31,817 nucleotides of DNA from Sporomusaceae bacterium UBA1887. GTDB lineage: Bacteria > Bacillota > Negativicutes > Sporomusales > DSM-15969. Below, piece after piece: positions 22,622 to 31,490 of this stretch. The notes below the pieces were generated by a model. It did no database searches, was not told the DNA's origin, and was given only the letters and a program-made list of their open reading frames with translations. The DNA lies in NCBI GenBank assembly GCA_002337925.1, contig DDHB01000009.1:43378-75194 (forward strand), read 5' to 3'. A program made the position numbers and the translations under genes. How positions within the stretch are numbered: position 1 is the first letter of the stretch; every line of letters begins with the position of its first letter.

Positions 22622-24181
22622 TTATGCGAAGAAATAGACAAGCAGCCCGGCAACAATGACGTACCCAAGACAATACTTAAACGTGATTGCCAGTATTTGC
22701 CCTTCTTTACCACTCTGTCCAGTCGCCGTTGTTGCAATAGCAATGCTTTGCGGCGAAATCATTTTCCCTGCAGTAGCTCCAGTTGTATTAGAAGCTGCAA
22801 TCCAGGTGGGGTCCACACCAATTTGCAATGCTGTTTGCTTTTGCAACGGTCCGAAAAGTACATTGGCACTGGTGTCACTGCCTGTCACAAAAGTTCCGAG
22901 AGCGCCCAGTGCCGGAGCGAGTATCGGATAAGCTGATCCGGTTACTTTGGCCAAAGCCACGGCAATGGCAGCAACCATTCCGCTATAGGACATAATTTTG
23001 GCTAAGGCGACAATTGATATGATAGTAACGGAAGTCTTTTTTAGATTAATGAGCGTTTTATAAAAAATTCTCACCAAGCCTGCTGCTGATGCTCCCTGAA
23101 TAAATCCTCCAATAATAGCAGCGATTACAATAAGTGTGCCTGGCGTTAGCAGCCAGTCAATCGCCAGCGGCTTACCGCCTGGTCCGTTATAGATTAAAAT
23201 ATACGACTTTATATGAGAAAATGCTGAATTTACTGCCGGTACAAGCGGGCTTGTTACCAGGATAAACAACAGGATTAGCAGATAGGGAGCCCATGCAGCT
23301 GCCTGATCAAAAAAAGTTTGATTATCAGCTGCACGAACACCGGCTTTACTTCCTGTTATATCTTTGGCTGCTTCAAAGGGGAAATGCCAGATTTTGTCCG
23401 GTGGAAAGTACTTCGCCCACAAGGCAGTTGCTGCCATTGATACAATTGAAGCACCGATTGCGGTTAGCTGGGGCCCAACATATTTCGCAATTAAAAGCTG
23501 TGGGATAGCAAACGATACACCCGCAACAAGTGCTGCACCCATGACGCCTTTTAATCCGGCAACAGTTCGCGTCATCAGTAGAATCAGTCCGGCAGGAATG
23601 ACAATAACGAAGGGCGTTAACTGGAGTGCAATCGCATAGGTCAGCTCCATAACAGGCAAATCAGCAACCTGGGCCAATGTTGTTACAGGAATTCCTACCG
23701 CGCCAAAGGCAACCGGAACTGTATTAGCAATTAGACAAAGAACGGCCGCAGCCAATGGCTCAAATCCCAGCCCGATCAGAATCGCCGCCGGAATAGCTAC
23801 TGCCGTACCAAATCCGGCGGCAGCCTCAAGAAAAGCTCCAAATCCCCATGCAATAAGCAGGGCCTGAATTCTCCTATCGTCAGACAGTGAGGCAATCTGG
23901 TCGCGCATTTTGTCCATTGCCCCTGTTTCAACCGAAACGTTGTAGGTAAAGATTGCCGCCAGTATAACCCACAAAATTGGCCAAAATGCCATCACAATTC
24001 CTTCTAAAGCAGCTTTAAACATTAAATTAACAGGCATGCTCCAGATCAGAACTGCAATGATCGCGCTAGCTGCCAGCCCCATAACGGTTGCTTTGTGCGC
24101 AGGCATCTTCAACACACCTAAGCTGACAAGCAGCCACAATAACGGGAGGAAGGCAATAACAGCCGATGTATATATACTCAT
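22622..24181 (-). CDS. lctP: L-lactate permease, LctP family
   Basis: 519 aa polytopic membrane protein with about 13-14 hydrophobic segments. The family signature is clear: FWPILWVILAAIFTYNVSVETGAMD, then WGFGAFLEAAAGFGTAVAIPAAILIGLGF and the late TGSDTSANVLFGPLQ. LctP/LldP proteins import lactate (and glycolate) by proton symport. AGGGGG lies about seven bases before the ATG. It starts 17 bases after the glcD stop, so uptake and oxidation genes form one operon ended by a strong terminator. Confidence 0.94.
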   Translation of the reverse strand: MSIYTSAVIAFLPLLWLLVSLGVLKMPAHKATVMGLAASAIIAVLIWSMPVNLMFKAALEGIVMAFWPILWVILAAIFTYNVSVETGAMDKMRDQIASLSDDRRIQALLIAWGFGAFLEAAAGFGTAVAIPAAILIGLGFEPLAAAVLCLIANTVPVAFGAVGIPVTTLAQVADLPVMELTYAIALQLTPFVIVIPAGLILLMTRTVAGLKGVMGAALVAGVSFAIPQLLIAKYVGPQLTAIGASIVSMAATALWAKYFPPDKIWHFPFEAAKDITGSKAGVRAADNQTFFDQAAAWAPYLLILLFILVTSPLVPAVNSAFSHIKSYILIYNGPGGKPLAIDWLLTPGTLIVIAAIIGGFIQGASAAGLVRIFYKTLINLKKTSVTIISIVALAKIMSYSGMVAAIAVALAKVTGSAYPILAPALGALGTFVTGSDTSANVLFGPLQKQTALQIGVDPTWIAASNTTGATAGKMISPQSIAIATTATGQSGKEGQILAITFKYCLGYVIVAGLLVYFFA

Positions 24182-24198
24182 AAAAACTTCCCCCTACG

Positions 24199-25602
24199 CT
24201 ATACCTCTATCACCTTACCGGGATTCATGATCAGATTCGGGTCAAATGACTTCTTTATATTGCGCATCAGCTTGATTTCTGTGGGGTTAGCATATTCCTC
24301 TAGCAACTTTACCCTTTTATAACCAATGCCGTGTTCTCCTGAAAGTTTGCCGCCAAGAGCATACACCATCTGATAAATCTCTCCCTGAAGGGCAGGAAGC
24401 TTCTTGTGCCACTCGTCGTCACTTAACTCATCTTTGAGGATATTGGCATGAATATTACCGTCACCGGCATGACCGGCACAATGAATTGCAATATTACCAT
24501 ACTTCTTCCCCAGCTCTGCGATTTTCTCAATAGCTCTGGGTATTTCATTGACCGGCACTACAATATCTTCCATCGAGAAAATAAGACTGCGCGCCCGGTC
24601 CGCTTCAGCATAGGACTTTCTTGCTTTCCATATTTTTACGGGGTCAGCAACCAATACTTCCAACGCACCGTTTTGCGAACAGAGTTCGTCAATAAAACCA
24701 CATTGATCTTCAAGAGTTTCTTCATTATCTCCCTCAACAGTGACGATAATATAGTAACCCTTGTCACTATGAGGAAGCTTTTCACTCAAAAAAACTTCTA
24801 CGGTTTTGATGGCCTCATTATCCATAAACTCGATTGTGGTAGGAGTGATTCCCGCTGCAGTTATTTTGGGCACTATGTCAATGGCTGTTTTTAAGTCGGG
24901 GAAAACGGCTAGCAAATCCATTGCATTCTTTGGCAGTGCCACCAGTTTAAGATAAGCCTTTGTAATCACTCCCAAAGTACCTTCCGAACCAATCACCAGA
25001 TTTAACAAACTATATCCGGTGGCATCTTTTTTGCACTTGCCGCCAAAGGTGACAATCTCGCCTTCGGGAGTGACAAGCTCCACACCGTTTACCTGCTGGC
25101 GTGTCGTGCCGTAGCGAATAGCTTTATTGCCGCCCGCATTGGTAGCAACATTACCACCAATAAAGGAACTATCACCGCTGCACGGATCTCCTGCATAAAG
25201 AAATCCTCGTTCATTGGCTGCTTTCTGTACTTCAGCGGTTGTTACGCCAGGCTCCACTACCATGAACATCGTTTCCGTGTCAATTTCCAAAATCTTATTC
25301 ATCCGTTCCAACGACAAGACAATGCCTCCCTTGAAAGGAACAGCACCGCTCGCTAGTCCCGTCCCGGCACCACGCGGTATAATAGGAACAATTTCCCTGT
25401 TGGCGAGTTTAACAATTTCCGCTATTTCTTTGGCGTTTTCCGGAAAAACAACCACTTCCGGCATTTTTACATACTTCGGATCGGTAACTTCATCATGAGA
25501 ATAAGGCTCCATCCGCTCTTCATCGCTTAGTACATATTTTGTACCTACGATATTTTGCAGTTCTTTCCTGATTGCGTCTGTTACGGGGTTGTATTTTGTC
25601 AT
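24199..25602 (-). CDS. glcD: FAD-linked 2-hydroxyacid (D-lactate/glycolate) dehydrogenase, GlcD-type
   Basis: 467 aa. FAD-binding PCMH/VAO-fold oxidoreductase of the GlcD/LctD group that oxidises D-lactate or glycolate to pyruvate or glyoxylate. FAD-binding motifs are PRGAGTGLASGAVPFKGGIV and GDPCSGDSSFIGGNVATNAGG. The C-terminal domain has HCAGHAGDGNIHANIL and SGEHGIGYKR. GGAGG lies seven bases before the ATG. First gene of the operon with lactate permease, which favours lactate. Anaerobes often couple such enzymes to EtfAB for electron confurcation, but no etf genes are present in this window. The electron acceptor is therefore open. Confidence 0.92.
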   Translation of the reverse strand: MTKYNPVTDAIRKELQNIVGTKYVLSDEERMEPYSHDEVTDPKYVKMPEVVVFPENAKEIAEIVKLANREIVPIIPRGAGTGLASGAVPFKGGIVLSLERMNKILEIDTETMFMVVEPGVTTAEVQKAANERGFLYAGDPCSGDSSFIGGNVATNAGGNKAIRYGTTRQQVNGVELVTPEGEIVTFGGKCKKDATGYSLLNLVIGSEGTLGVITKAYLKLVALPKNAMDLLAVFPDLKTAIDIVPKITAAGITPTTIEFMDNEAIKTVEVFLSEKLPHSDKGYYIIVTVEGDNEETLEDQCGFIDELCSQNGALEVLVADPVKIWKARKSYAEADRARSLIFSMEDIVVPVNEIPRAIEKIAELGKKYGNIAIHCAGHAGDGNIHANILKDELSDDEWHKKLPALQGEIYQMVYALGGKLSGEHGIGYKRVKLLEEYANPTEIKLMRNIKKSFDPNLIMNPGKVIEV

Positions 25603-25708
25603 TAGTATGCCTCCTTATTTCGGTCGCTGCATTTCATTCCGGCTATATTCTTTGCTGATTTTCGGTTATTTATCATAGCTACTGGTATCTATTTGGTACT
25701 TTTGCGGG

Positions 25709-25714
25709 TACACT
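25709..25714 (+). promoter_or_regulatory. Possible -10 of the 50-residue small gene
   Basis: GGGTACACT context, matching the -10 regions of other plus-strand promoters here, about 35 bases before the ATG at 25749. No convincing -35 is seen. The same gap must hold the divergent glcD promoter; a minus-strand TATGAT lies near 25675. Confidence 0.35.
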
Positions 25715-25748
25715 ACTTATAGAAGTATTGTTTAGGGGGTTAACAGTT

Positions 25749-25901
25749 ATGCCTGAAGAGGACGAACTTACTCACGGCTCTATTCAAACTGACACTTTTG
25801 CGGTAGAAGATACTATTACCAGCGAGGTTCCCCAGAAAACATCACGAACAATAGCAGGCTTATATTTGGATGCGGAAGATCTGGAAAGATCCTTATCTTA
25901 G
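25749..25901 (+). CDS. Small acidic protein, 50 residues, unknown function
   Basis: 50 aa, not recognised. The N-terminal half is acidic and Thr-rich (MPEEDELTHGSIQTDTFAVE), and the C-terminal half has a likely amphipathic helix (TIAGLYLDAEDLERSLS). It has no cysteine, signal peptide or membrane segment. AGGGGG nine bases before the ATG, a promoter-like -10, and a strong hairpin 75 bases after the stop argue for a real gene. The two sides are glcD (divergent) and a cysteine-repeat protein about 340 bases downstream. Coding status is likely but not certain, given the length. Confidence 0.55.
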   Translation: MPEEDELTHGSIQTDTFAVEDTITSEVPQKTSRTIAGLYLDAEDLERSLS

Positions 25902-25976
25902 CTGTCTATGCTGAAATAGGCTTCTGATCATTTACAAAATCTGCAGCTTATAACACGACAATATATAGAAAAGTTA

Positions 25977-26012
25977 AACGGCTGGAGATCCATAAAAGGA
26001 CTTCCAGCCGTT
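25977..26012 (+). terminator. Hairpin terminator after the 50-residue gene
   Basis: 15-position stem with one mismatch (AACGGCTGGA-GATCC against GGA-CTTCCAGCCGTT), 6-base loop, followed by ATTTTCC. It separates the small gene from the repeat-protein gene. Confidence 0.75.
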
Positions 26013-26238
26013 ATTTTCCAACCCTCTTCGGGGAATAATCATCATTTTAAAGTAATGAATTTTTTTAAGTTCAAAATACCATAAAAGAATAATTTTACAT
26101 TAAGCGAGTAGGATATATTAAACTATGCAGACACCCTAGCAGAGCCTTCCACATTCAACCTCAGAAGATTGCTATCCCACATGCTAACATTCAACAGGCT
26201 CCGTAAAAATGATTTACTAATCAAGGAGGATTATTAAC
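26013..26238 (+). promoter_or_regulatory. Upstream region of the repeat-protein gene
   Basis: No gene. A weak promoter candidate is TTTACA (26094-26099), 17 bases, ATTAAA (26117-26122), which would give a leader of about 110 bases. In that leader ACATTCAAC occurs twice (near 26150 and 26187). GAGCC (26142-26146) can pair with GGCTC (26197-26201). Their role, if any, is unknown. Confidence 0.3.
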
Positions 26239-26529
26239 ATGACCAAGAATGATGAGAAAACTATGGTAGATTGCAGCACTGCCGGTATGGGGTTTGCCCG
26301 TACAGGAAATACGCCGACTGCTCCAGAGAGTTGTGGATTACCAGCGAGAGGATTTGGCACGACTGATTTCGGTGAGGAAGAAGAAGTTACGCAAGTCGAT
26401 ACACCTCCTGTAGATTGCAGTACTGCAGGCATGGGTTTCGCTCGAACTGATAGAACTGAAATCGCTCCGGAAAATTGCGCCTTTCCAACTAAAGGGTTTG
26501 GCACAACGGATTTCGGCAAAAACAAATAG
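26239..26529 (+). CDS. Two-repeat cysteine-containing protein of unknown family
   Basis: 96 aa, not recognised. It consists of a short charged N-terminus (residues 1-9), repeat 1 (10-45), an acidic linker (46-57, EEEEVTQVDTPP), repeat 2 (58-93) and a basic tail (KNK). Each repeat follows VDCSTAGMGFART, five variable residues, APE-x-C, about five residues, GFGTTDFG. The cysteines are 20 residues apart in each repeat (12/32 and 60/80). It is Gly-, Thr- and Phe-rich, with no signal peptide or membrane helix. AAGGAGG (GGAGG 10 bases before the ATG) supports expression. Third codon positions differ between the repeats while the protein is conserved, which suggests selection on the protein. It could be a multi-core peptide precursor, a metal or thiol binder, or a spore/structural protein. 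No modifying enzyme is adjacent. Confidence 0.8.
   Translation: MTKNDEKTMVDCSTAGMGFARTGNTPTAPESCGLPARGFGTTDFGEEEEVTQVDTPPVDCSTAGMGFARTDRTEIAPENCAFPTKGFGTTDFGKNK
26266..26373 (+). repeat. First unit of the coding tandem repeat
   Basis: Encodes residues 10-45 (starts VDCSTAGMGFART, ends GFGTTDFG). It is matched in frame by 26410-26517, 144 bases later. Nucleotide identity is highest at both ends and low in the middle. Confidence 0.9.
26410..26517 (+). repeat. Second unit of the coding tandem repeat
   Basis: Encodes residues 58-93. The start VDCSTAGMGFART and end GFGTTDFG are identical to unit 1, while the middle differs (DRTEI against GNTPT, ENCAFPTK against ESCGLPAR). Confidence 0.9.
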
Positions 26530-26556
26530 CCTCAGGAGAAAAGAAAATAAGATAAA

Positions 26557-26602
26557 CCATTGCAAATACTTGGCTGATAGGTTTCAGCTAATTATGCAAT
26601 GG
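26557..26602 (-). terminator. Hairpin between the convergent repeat-protein and namA genes
   Basis: Outer stem CCATTGCA/TGCAATGG and inner stem GCTGA/TCAGC. On the minus strand it is followed by the T-rich TTTATCTTATTTTCTTTT, so it fits the end of namA. It may also stop the plus-strand repeat-protein transcript. Confidence 0.65.
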
Positions 26603-26620
26603 AGTTATTTTGATATATGG

Positions 26621-27631
26621 CTACTTTGCCCGTGCGTAGGGTACCGGCCAGTCCGTTTTTACACCGAGCTCTCTCGCTGCCTGCAAAGGCCAATATGGGT
26701 TGCGCAGCAACTCACGTGCTAAGAATACCATGTCAACGTCTGCTTTGATAATGCGCTCGGCCTGCAAGGGTTCCGTAATTAGTCCGCCGCCGATAACGGG
26801 AAGTCCGGTTAATTCCTTAATTGCAACTGCAAATCCAATCTGATAGCCCGGATAAACTCTAGGAACTGCCGGTGTTACCGCTCCAGAGCTGACATGAATC
26901 ACATCAATGCCTTTATTCTTTATTAAATTCAACATCTCAGAAACCGATTCCGGAGTATTACCGCCCGTCTCATAATCGTGAGCCGATACCCGCACAAACA
27001 GGGGCATACCATCAGGCATAACACTTCGGACAGCCTCTACCACCTGTCCGAGCATTCTTACACGGTTTTCCGCCGAGCCACCATATTGATCCATACGTTG
27101 ATTTGCCAATGGAGACAAAAATTGATTCAGCAAATAGCCATGGGCACCATGTATTTCGATGGCATCAAATCCGGCTTTTACTGCCCGCTGTGCAGCTAAT
27201 CGGAATTTCTCCACAATCCTGTGTATTTCGTCAGCCGATAACGCTTTAGGCTTACGGCTGTCTTTACTGAAAGAAATAGCAGAAGGTGCCACAATTTCCA
27301 ATTCGGGCACTTCACATTTACGACCGGCATGATTGAGTTGAACTGCAATTTTACTGCCAGCTTGCTGGACAGCAGCAACGATTCGTTTTAAACTATCGAT
27401 TTGTCCGTCATTCCACAATCCCAGATCATTGGCTGATATTCTGCCCGCCTCTTCTATTCCCGTTGCCTCTACAATAATCAGTCCTGCCTGTCCAACTGCC
27501 CGTGTTACATAATGGGCATAATGCCAGTCGGTTGCCTGTCCGTCATTACCGGCCGAATACATGCACATGGGCGGCATGACGATGCGATTTTTCAACTTCA
27601 AATCTCTCACGGTAAATGGAGTAAACAGCAT
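26621..27631 (-). CDS. namA: Old yellow enzyme family NADPH dehydrogenase, NamA/YqjM-like
   Basis: 336 aa, same length as Bacillus YqjM (NamA). FMN-dependent ene-reductase that reduces activated C=C bonds in enones and nitro/electrophilic compounds with NADPH; it acts in the cytoplasm, often in detoxification. YqjM-class markers are PPMCMYSA near residue 20-27 (redox-sensing Cys23 and Tyr25), QLNHAGRK, the substrate-binding pair in EIHGAHGYLLNQFLSP, and the FMN-phosphate region PVIGGGLIT. The C-terminal RNPYWPLQAARELG is also typical. AGGAGGG lies seven bases before the ATG. It is a single gene converging on the repeat-protein gene. Confidence 0.92.
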   Translation of the reverse strand: MLFTPFTVRDLKLKNRIVMPPMCMYSAGNDGQATDWHYAHYVTRAVGQAGLIIVEATGIEEAGRISANDLGLWNDGQIDSLKRIVAAVQQAGSKIAVQLNHAGRKCEVPELEIVAPSAISFSKDSRKPKALSADEIHRIVEKFRLAAQRAVKAGFDAIEIHGAHGYLLNQFLSPLANQRMDQYGGSAENRVRMLGQVVEAVRSVMPDGMPLFVRVSAHDYETGGNTPESVSEMLNLIKNKGIDVIHVSSGAVTPAVPRVYPGYQIGFAVAIKELTGLPVIGGGLITEPLQAERIIKADVDMVFLARELLRNPYWPLQAARELGVKTDWPVPYARAK

Positions 27632-27757
27632 AATGTAACCCTCCTAACAAATACTGGTATTTCTTCTTTCTTTATATGTTGAAATATCCCTTCTCAGCTC
27701 AAATACTAATTAGAAAACAGATAACTTCAGCATAGGCTATTCATTCCCTGCACAAAC

Positions 27758-27766
27758 TGGTATAAT
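27758..27766 (+). promoter_or_regulatory. Extended -10 promoter of the CshA-like helicase
   Basis: TGGTATAAT with a perfect TATAAT hexamer at 27761-27766. No good -35 is present (TATTCA at 17 bases). Transcription would start near 27773, which leaves too little room for a start at 27781 and favours the ATG at 27802. Confidence 0.65.
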
Positions 27767-27801
27767 GACGGGTAGATTAAATGGAAAAGAAAGGTGCTTT
27801 C

Positions 27802-29127
27802 ATGACAATAAACTTTTCATCACTTGGAATTAGGCCCGAACTAAATGAATACTTAAAGCAAACCGGCATTGTCGAGCCTACTCCCATTCAAATACAAGCA
27901 ATTCCGGTGCTGTTGACCGGTAAAGATGTAATGGCTCAGGCGCAGACAGGAACGGGTAAGACGCTTGCCTTTTTACTGCCTATTTTAGAGAATATTAAAA
28001 CAGCCGGTTCGTATACACAGGCTCTGATTATCACGCCTACCAGAGAATTGGCAGCGCAAATTACTTCTGAGGCGCAAAAACTGGCGCCTATTATTGGCAT
28101 TGAGGTTTTATCCGTTTATGGCGGGCAGGCTTTAGATCCTCAACTGAAAAAATTGAAGGGCCATCCGCAGCTGGTTATCGGTACTCCCGGCCGTATTCTT
28201 GATCATATGCGCCGCAAGACTTTGGATGTAGCACGGGTAACTAAGCTGGTACTGGATGAAGCCGACCAAATGCTGCATATGGGCTTTCTTGATGAAGTGG
28301 AAGAAATTATCCGCCAAACATCAAGCAAAAGACAGACTATGCTTTTCTCAGCCACTATGCCGCCTAAAATCCGATCCCTTTCCACCCGTTATATGGAAAA
28401 ACCGGCTGATGTTCGCATAAAAACACAAAATGTCACGCTCGATGAAATCAAACAAACGATCGTGGAAACTCCCGAGCTAGGTAAATTGGACAAACTCTGC
28501 CGCATGATTGAAGAATATCAGCCCTACCTGGCTATTGTATTTTGTCACACTAAACAACGCGCCAGTGAACTTACGGCAGCACTTGTGCAACGCGGCGTTA
28601 ATGCCGACGAGCTGCACGGTGACTTGTCACAAGCGAAACGTACCCAGGTAATGCGCCGCTTCAGCAGTGCCAAGCTGCAAGTACTAGTTGCCACCGACAT
28701 CGCTGCCAGAGGACTAGATATTGAGGGTATTACTCACGTCTTCAATTATGATATTCCTCATGATGTGGAAAGCTATATCCATCGTATCGGACGCACAGGC
28801 CGGGCCGGGGAAACAGGTATGGCAATTACCTTTGTCGTACCCGAGGAACGAACTTATCTCAGAATGATTGAACAGGGTATCCGTTCAACGCTGGAAAAGT
28901 ATACGGCCAGCGGTAAAAAAGTTATTAAAAATGCACCAAAAGAATCGCCGCTTCCTGCAGGTGAATCCCGCCCCAAAACAGCAGCCGGAAAACCGAATGA
29001 AAAGAAACGTCTCAACCACGGTGGCAGTAATTTACGCAGCCGCCGTAAGCCCAAAGAAGAAAAGGCTGCGGCCGGAGCAGCATTCAAGAAACAAGGACCT
29101 GCAAAACGCCGTACTGCTAAACGTTAA
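27802..29127 (+). CDS. DEAD-box RNA helicase, CshA-like
   Basis: 441 aa from the chosen ATG. Motifs in order: Q motif (ELNEYLKQTGIVEPTPIQIQ), motif I AQTGTGKT, Ia PTRELA, GTPGRILD, DEADQM, SAT, DIAARGLDIEG and HRIGRTGRAGETG. The last about 75 residues form a basic, disordered tail (rich in Lys, Arg, Ala, ending PAKRRTAKR), as in CshA/CsdA helicases involved in mRNA decay, ribosome assembly and cold growth. The frame begins at an ATG at 27781, but that is only about 8 bases after the predicted transcription start; AAAGGTG precedes the ATG at 27802. Single gene with a strong terminator. The second DEAD-box gene (15018-16166) is a different, tail-less type. Confidence 0.93.
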   Translation: MTINFSSLGIRPELNEYLKQTGIVEPTPIQIQAIPVLLTGKDVMAQAQTGTGKTLAFLLPILENIKTAGSYTQALIITPTRELAAQITSEAQKLAPIIGIEVLSVYGGQALDPQLKKLKGHPQLVIGTPGRILDHMRRKTLDVARVTKLVLDEADQMLHMGFLDEVEEIIRQTSSKRQTMLFSATMPPKIRSLSTRYMEKPADVRIKTQNVTLDEIKQTIVETPELGKLDKLCRMIEEYQPYLAIVFCHTKQRASELTAALVQRGVNADELHGDLSQAKRTQVMRRFSSAKLQVLVATDIAARGLDIEGITHVFNYDIPHDVESYIHRIGRTGRAGETGMAITFVVPEERTYLRMIEQGIRSTLEKYTASGKKVIKNAPKESPLPAGESRPKTAAGKPNEKKRLNHGGSNLRSRRKPKEEKAAAGAAFKKQGPAKRRTAKR

Positions 29128-29131
29128 AAGC

Positions 29132-29170
29132 AAAAGGACCGATACTCCCATTGGGAGTATCGGTCCTTTT
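29132..29170 (+). terminator. Bidirectional terminator between the helicase and topB
   Basis: 18-bp perfect stem (AAAAGGACCGATACTCCC/GGGAGTATCGGTCCTTTT) with a 3-base loop, followed by TT on the plus strand. On the minus strand TTTTGCTTTTAACG follows. It abuts the topB stop codon and ends both convergent transcripts. Confidence 0.93.
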
Positions 29171-31325
29171 TTATGGAGCTGTAATTGCCTGGGCAGACGC
29201 TTGTACCACAAGACGTGGCTTGCCCTGATCATCATCACAGCTTGCCCGGCAGGCAGGGAAGCGGGTACACCCCCAGAAGTCGCCGTTTTTTCCTTTGCGC
29301 AGCTGCAGGCTGCCTTGCTTGCAGCGCGGACAAGGATGTTCCGGTTTTTTGGGCTTACCTTGATCATCATCGTAAGCGCCTTTGCATTCGGGATAACGTG
29401 AGCATCCCCAGAACGGTCCATTCCGGCCATTGCGAGGCTGTAAAACTCCCTGACCACATTGGGGGCAAACATGCCCCTCTTTTAAGGGGATACTTTGTTC
29501 CTTGGCAATATTGCACAAGTTACTGGTAAACTTCGCCTGCTGCTCCAGAAAGACTGCAAGATTCTCACTGCCCTCAGCCATGCGATGAAGGATGTTTTCC
29601 CAAAGAGCAGTTGAATCAGGATAGGTCATTTCATCAGGAAGTGCATCAATTAGCAAATACGCTGAATCGGTAGGAATCAGATATTTTTTCTTCTTCTCTT
29701 CTTGGAGAAAGCGGCGGTCAATCAATTCTTTGATTATTGTCGCCCTGGTAGCTTCTGTACCAATACCTGACACATCTTTCAGCCGCTTCTTCAGGTCAGG
29801 ATTTTTAACGTATTTGTGAATTTCTTTCATTGCTGCCAAAAGCGTTGCTGCCGTAAAGCGCACAGGAGGTTTTGTTGATTTTTTATCTGCCTTAATACTC
29901 AACAGCTCAGTAATGTCGCCTTTAACCATGGCCGGAAGCATGCCACCGTCTTCTTCTTTTTTATCGTCTTTTTCATCGGTATCAGCTGCAAACACTTTTT
30001 TCCAGCCTAATTCAACGACTACACGGCCGCTGGCCGTGAAAACTTCTCCATTGTGCTCAAGCTCCACCCGGGTTTGATTATACACATGAACAGGAAAAAA
30101 CTGGGCAATATAACTTTGGGCAATAAGAAAGTAGATATTCTTCTGCGCATCATTCAGCGCTGCAAGATTGCATTTTTCTACCGTTGGAATAATAGCATGA
30201 TGAGCCGTAATCTTCTTGTCGTTCCAGGCCCGGCTTTTTATTGTCCGGTCAGCCTCTGCCGCCCATCCGGCCAATTCAGTATGACTGCCGTCACTAAGAT
30301 TTTCCAGGATAATCGCGCCGTCACCATGCTGCGATTCAGGCAGAAAGTCACAGTCCGAGCGTGGATAGGTCGTAAGCTTCCGCTCGTATAAAGTCTGAGC
30401 GGTATCAAGCACCAGCTGTGGATCATAGCCGAATTTCCTGCCGGCTATCACCTGCAAAGAAGAAAGCGATAAAGGCAGCCGCTGAGCATCTTTTTTCTCA
30501 GCCGTTTCGCACAAAACGATTTGGCCAGATGAAACACTCTTTATTTTGGCCAGCAAGGCTTTTGCAACCGTACCGTCTGTTAGACGGCCTTCACTATCCC
30601 GTCCCGGCTGCTCCTCCCCCGGTTTCCAATAAGCAGTAAATGTTCCATTGTCATGTTTAAAATCAGCCTTAACCGTAAAATATTCTTCCGGCTTGAAGGC
30701 CGCTAATTCACGTTCCCGGCGCACTACCAAAGCCAGTGTCGGTGTTTTTACACGTCCCACCGGCAGCGTTGTCCGATGGCCGGCCCGCTGTGCAGCCAGC
30801 GTATAAGCACGGGAAAGATTCATGCCAATCAGCCAGTCAGCCCGCGCTCTGGCAAGGGCTGATTGCTTCAGATTGTAAAAATCCTGATTTTCCCGTAATG
30901 TACTAATTGCTTTTTTGATACTCTTTTCATCAAGAGCATTAAGCAATATCCGATGAACAGGCTTCTCATTGTGAAGATAGTCTAATACCTCGTCAATAAG
31001 CAGCTGACCTTCTCTATCAGGGTCACCAGCATGAACAATTTCTGTTGCCTGATTGATTAAATTCTCTATAATGGCAAACTGCTTGCGGCATGAGTCGACA
31101 ACAAGCAAATTCCATGTTGCGGGAATAATGGGCAAATCTTCAATTCGCCATTTTTTATACTTTTCATCGTATTCAGCAGGCTCAGCCTGCCGCAAAATAT
31201 GCCCGAAAGCCCAGGTAACTACGCCGCCACCCGTGATGATATAACCGTCTTTTCGGCTTAGCGGTCCTGGCAGGCACTTACTAAGTTCTGCCGCCATACT
31301 GGGTTTTTCGGCAATGAATAAACGC
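29171..31325 (-). CDS. topB: DNA topoisomerase III
   Basis: 718 aa from the start codon at 31325-31327 (GTG). Type IA topoisomerase that decatenates DNA and relaxes negative supercoils through a 5'-phosphotyrosine intermediate. TOPRIM features are FIAEKPSMA at the N-terminus and HAGDPDREGQLL (about 99-110). The catalytic tyrosine is Tyr321 in TTYPRSDCDFLP, and VGRVKTPTLALVVRRE is typical too. The C-terminus carries two similar four-cysteine zinc modules, each with CPxC, a conserved G-x-FWGCSRYPEC-type half and a DDDQGKP spacer. This is longer than E. coli TopB (653 aa) because of them. GAGGTG lies five bases before the GTG. It is a single gene; mobile-element TopB homologues exist, but nothing mobile is nearby. 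Confidence 0.94.
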
Positions 31326-31350
31326 ACAATAGCACCTCATAGTTAAGCAA

Positions 31351-31383
31351 GACCGCTCTCAAGCCCGAGGGCTCCAAACGGTC
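31351..31383 (-). promoter_or_regulatory. Hairpin in the topB leader
   Basis: GACCG/CGGTC outer arms with an AGCC-CGAG-GGCT inner stem, about 25 bases upstream of the topB start on the minus strand. There is no T-tract. It may fold in the topB leader RNA; function unknown. Confidence 0.35.
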
Positions 31384-31490
31384 TCAAGTAATCCTATTTA
31401 ATCTTGGCAGAAAGATAATTTTTCTCTGACTTTCCAACTACGTTTTCTCTAGTTTTGAACGATATGTAACATCAGAATCTTACTTATTCG

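Noticed and set aside
24448..24894. 148-residue plus-strand frame opposite glcD
   Set aside because: Antisense to the conserved FAD-enzyme gene; composition does not look like a real protein.
26217..26525. 102-residue minus-strand frame opposite the repeat protein
   Set aside because: It mirrors the repeated plus-strand coding sequence and has no ribosome binding site. The plus frame has a strong one and a coherent repeat structure.
26239..26529. CRISPR-like or short tandem DNA repeat
   Set aside because: Only two units, in frame and coding, with diverged third positions; this is a protein-level repeat.
28868..29472. Frames overlapping the basic tail of the CshA-like helicase and the 3' end of topB
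   Set aside because: They cross the bidirectional terminator and two well-supported genes in other frames.
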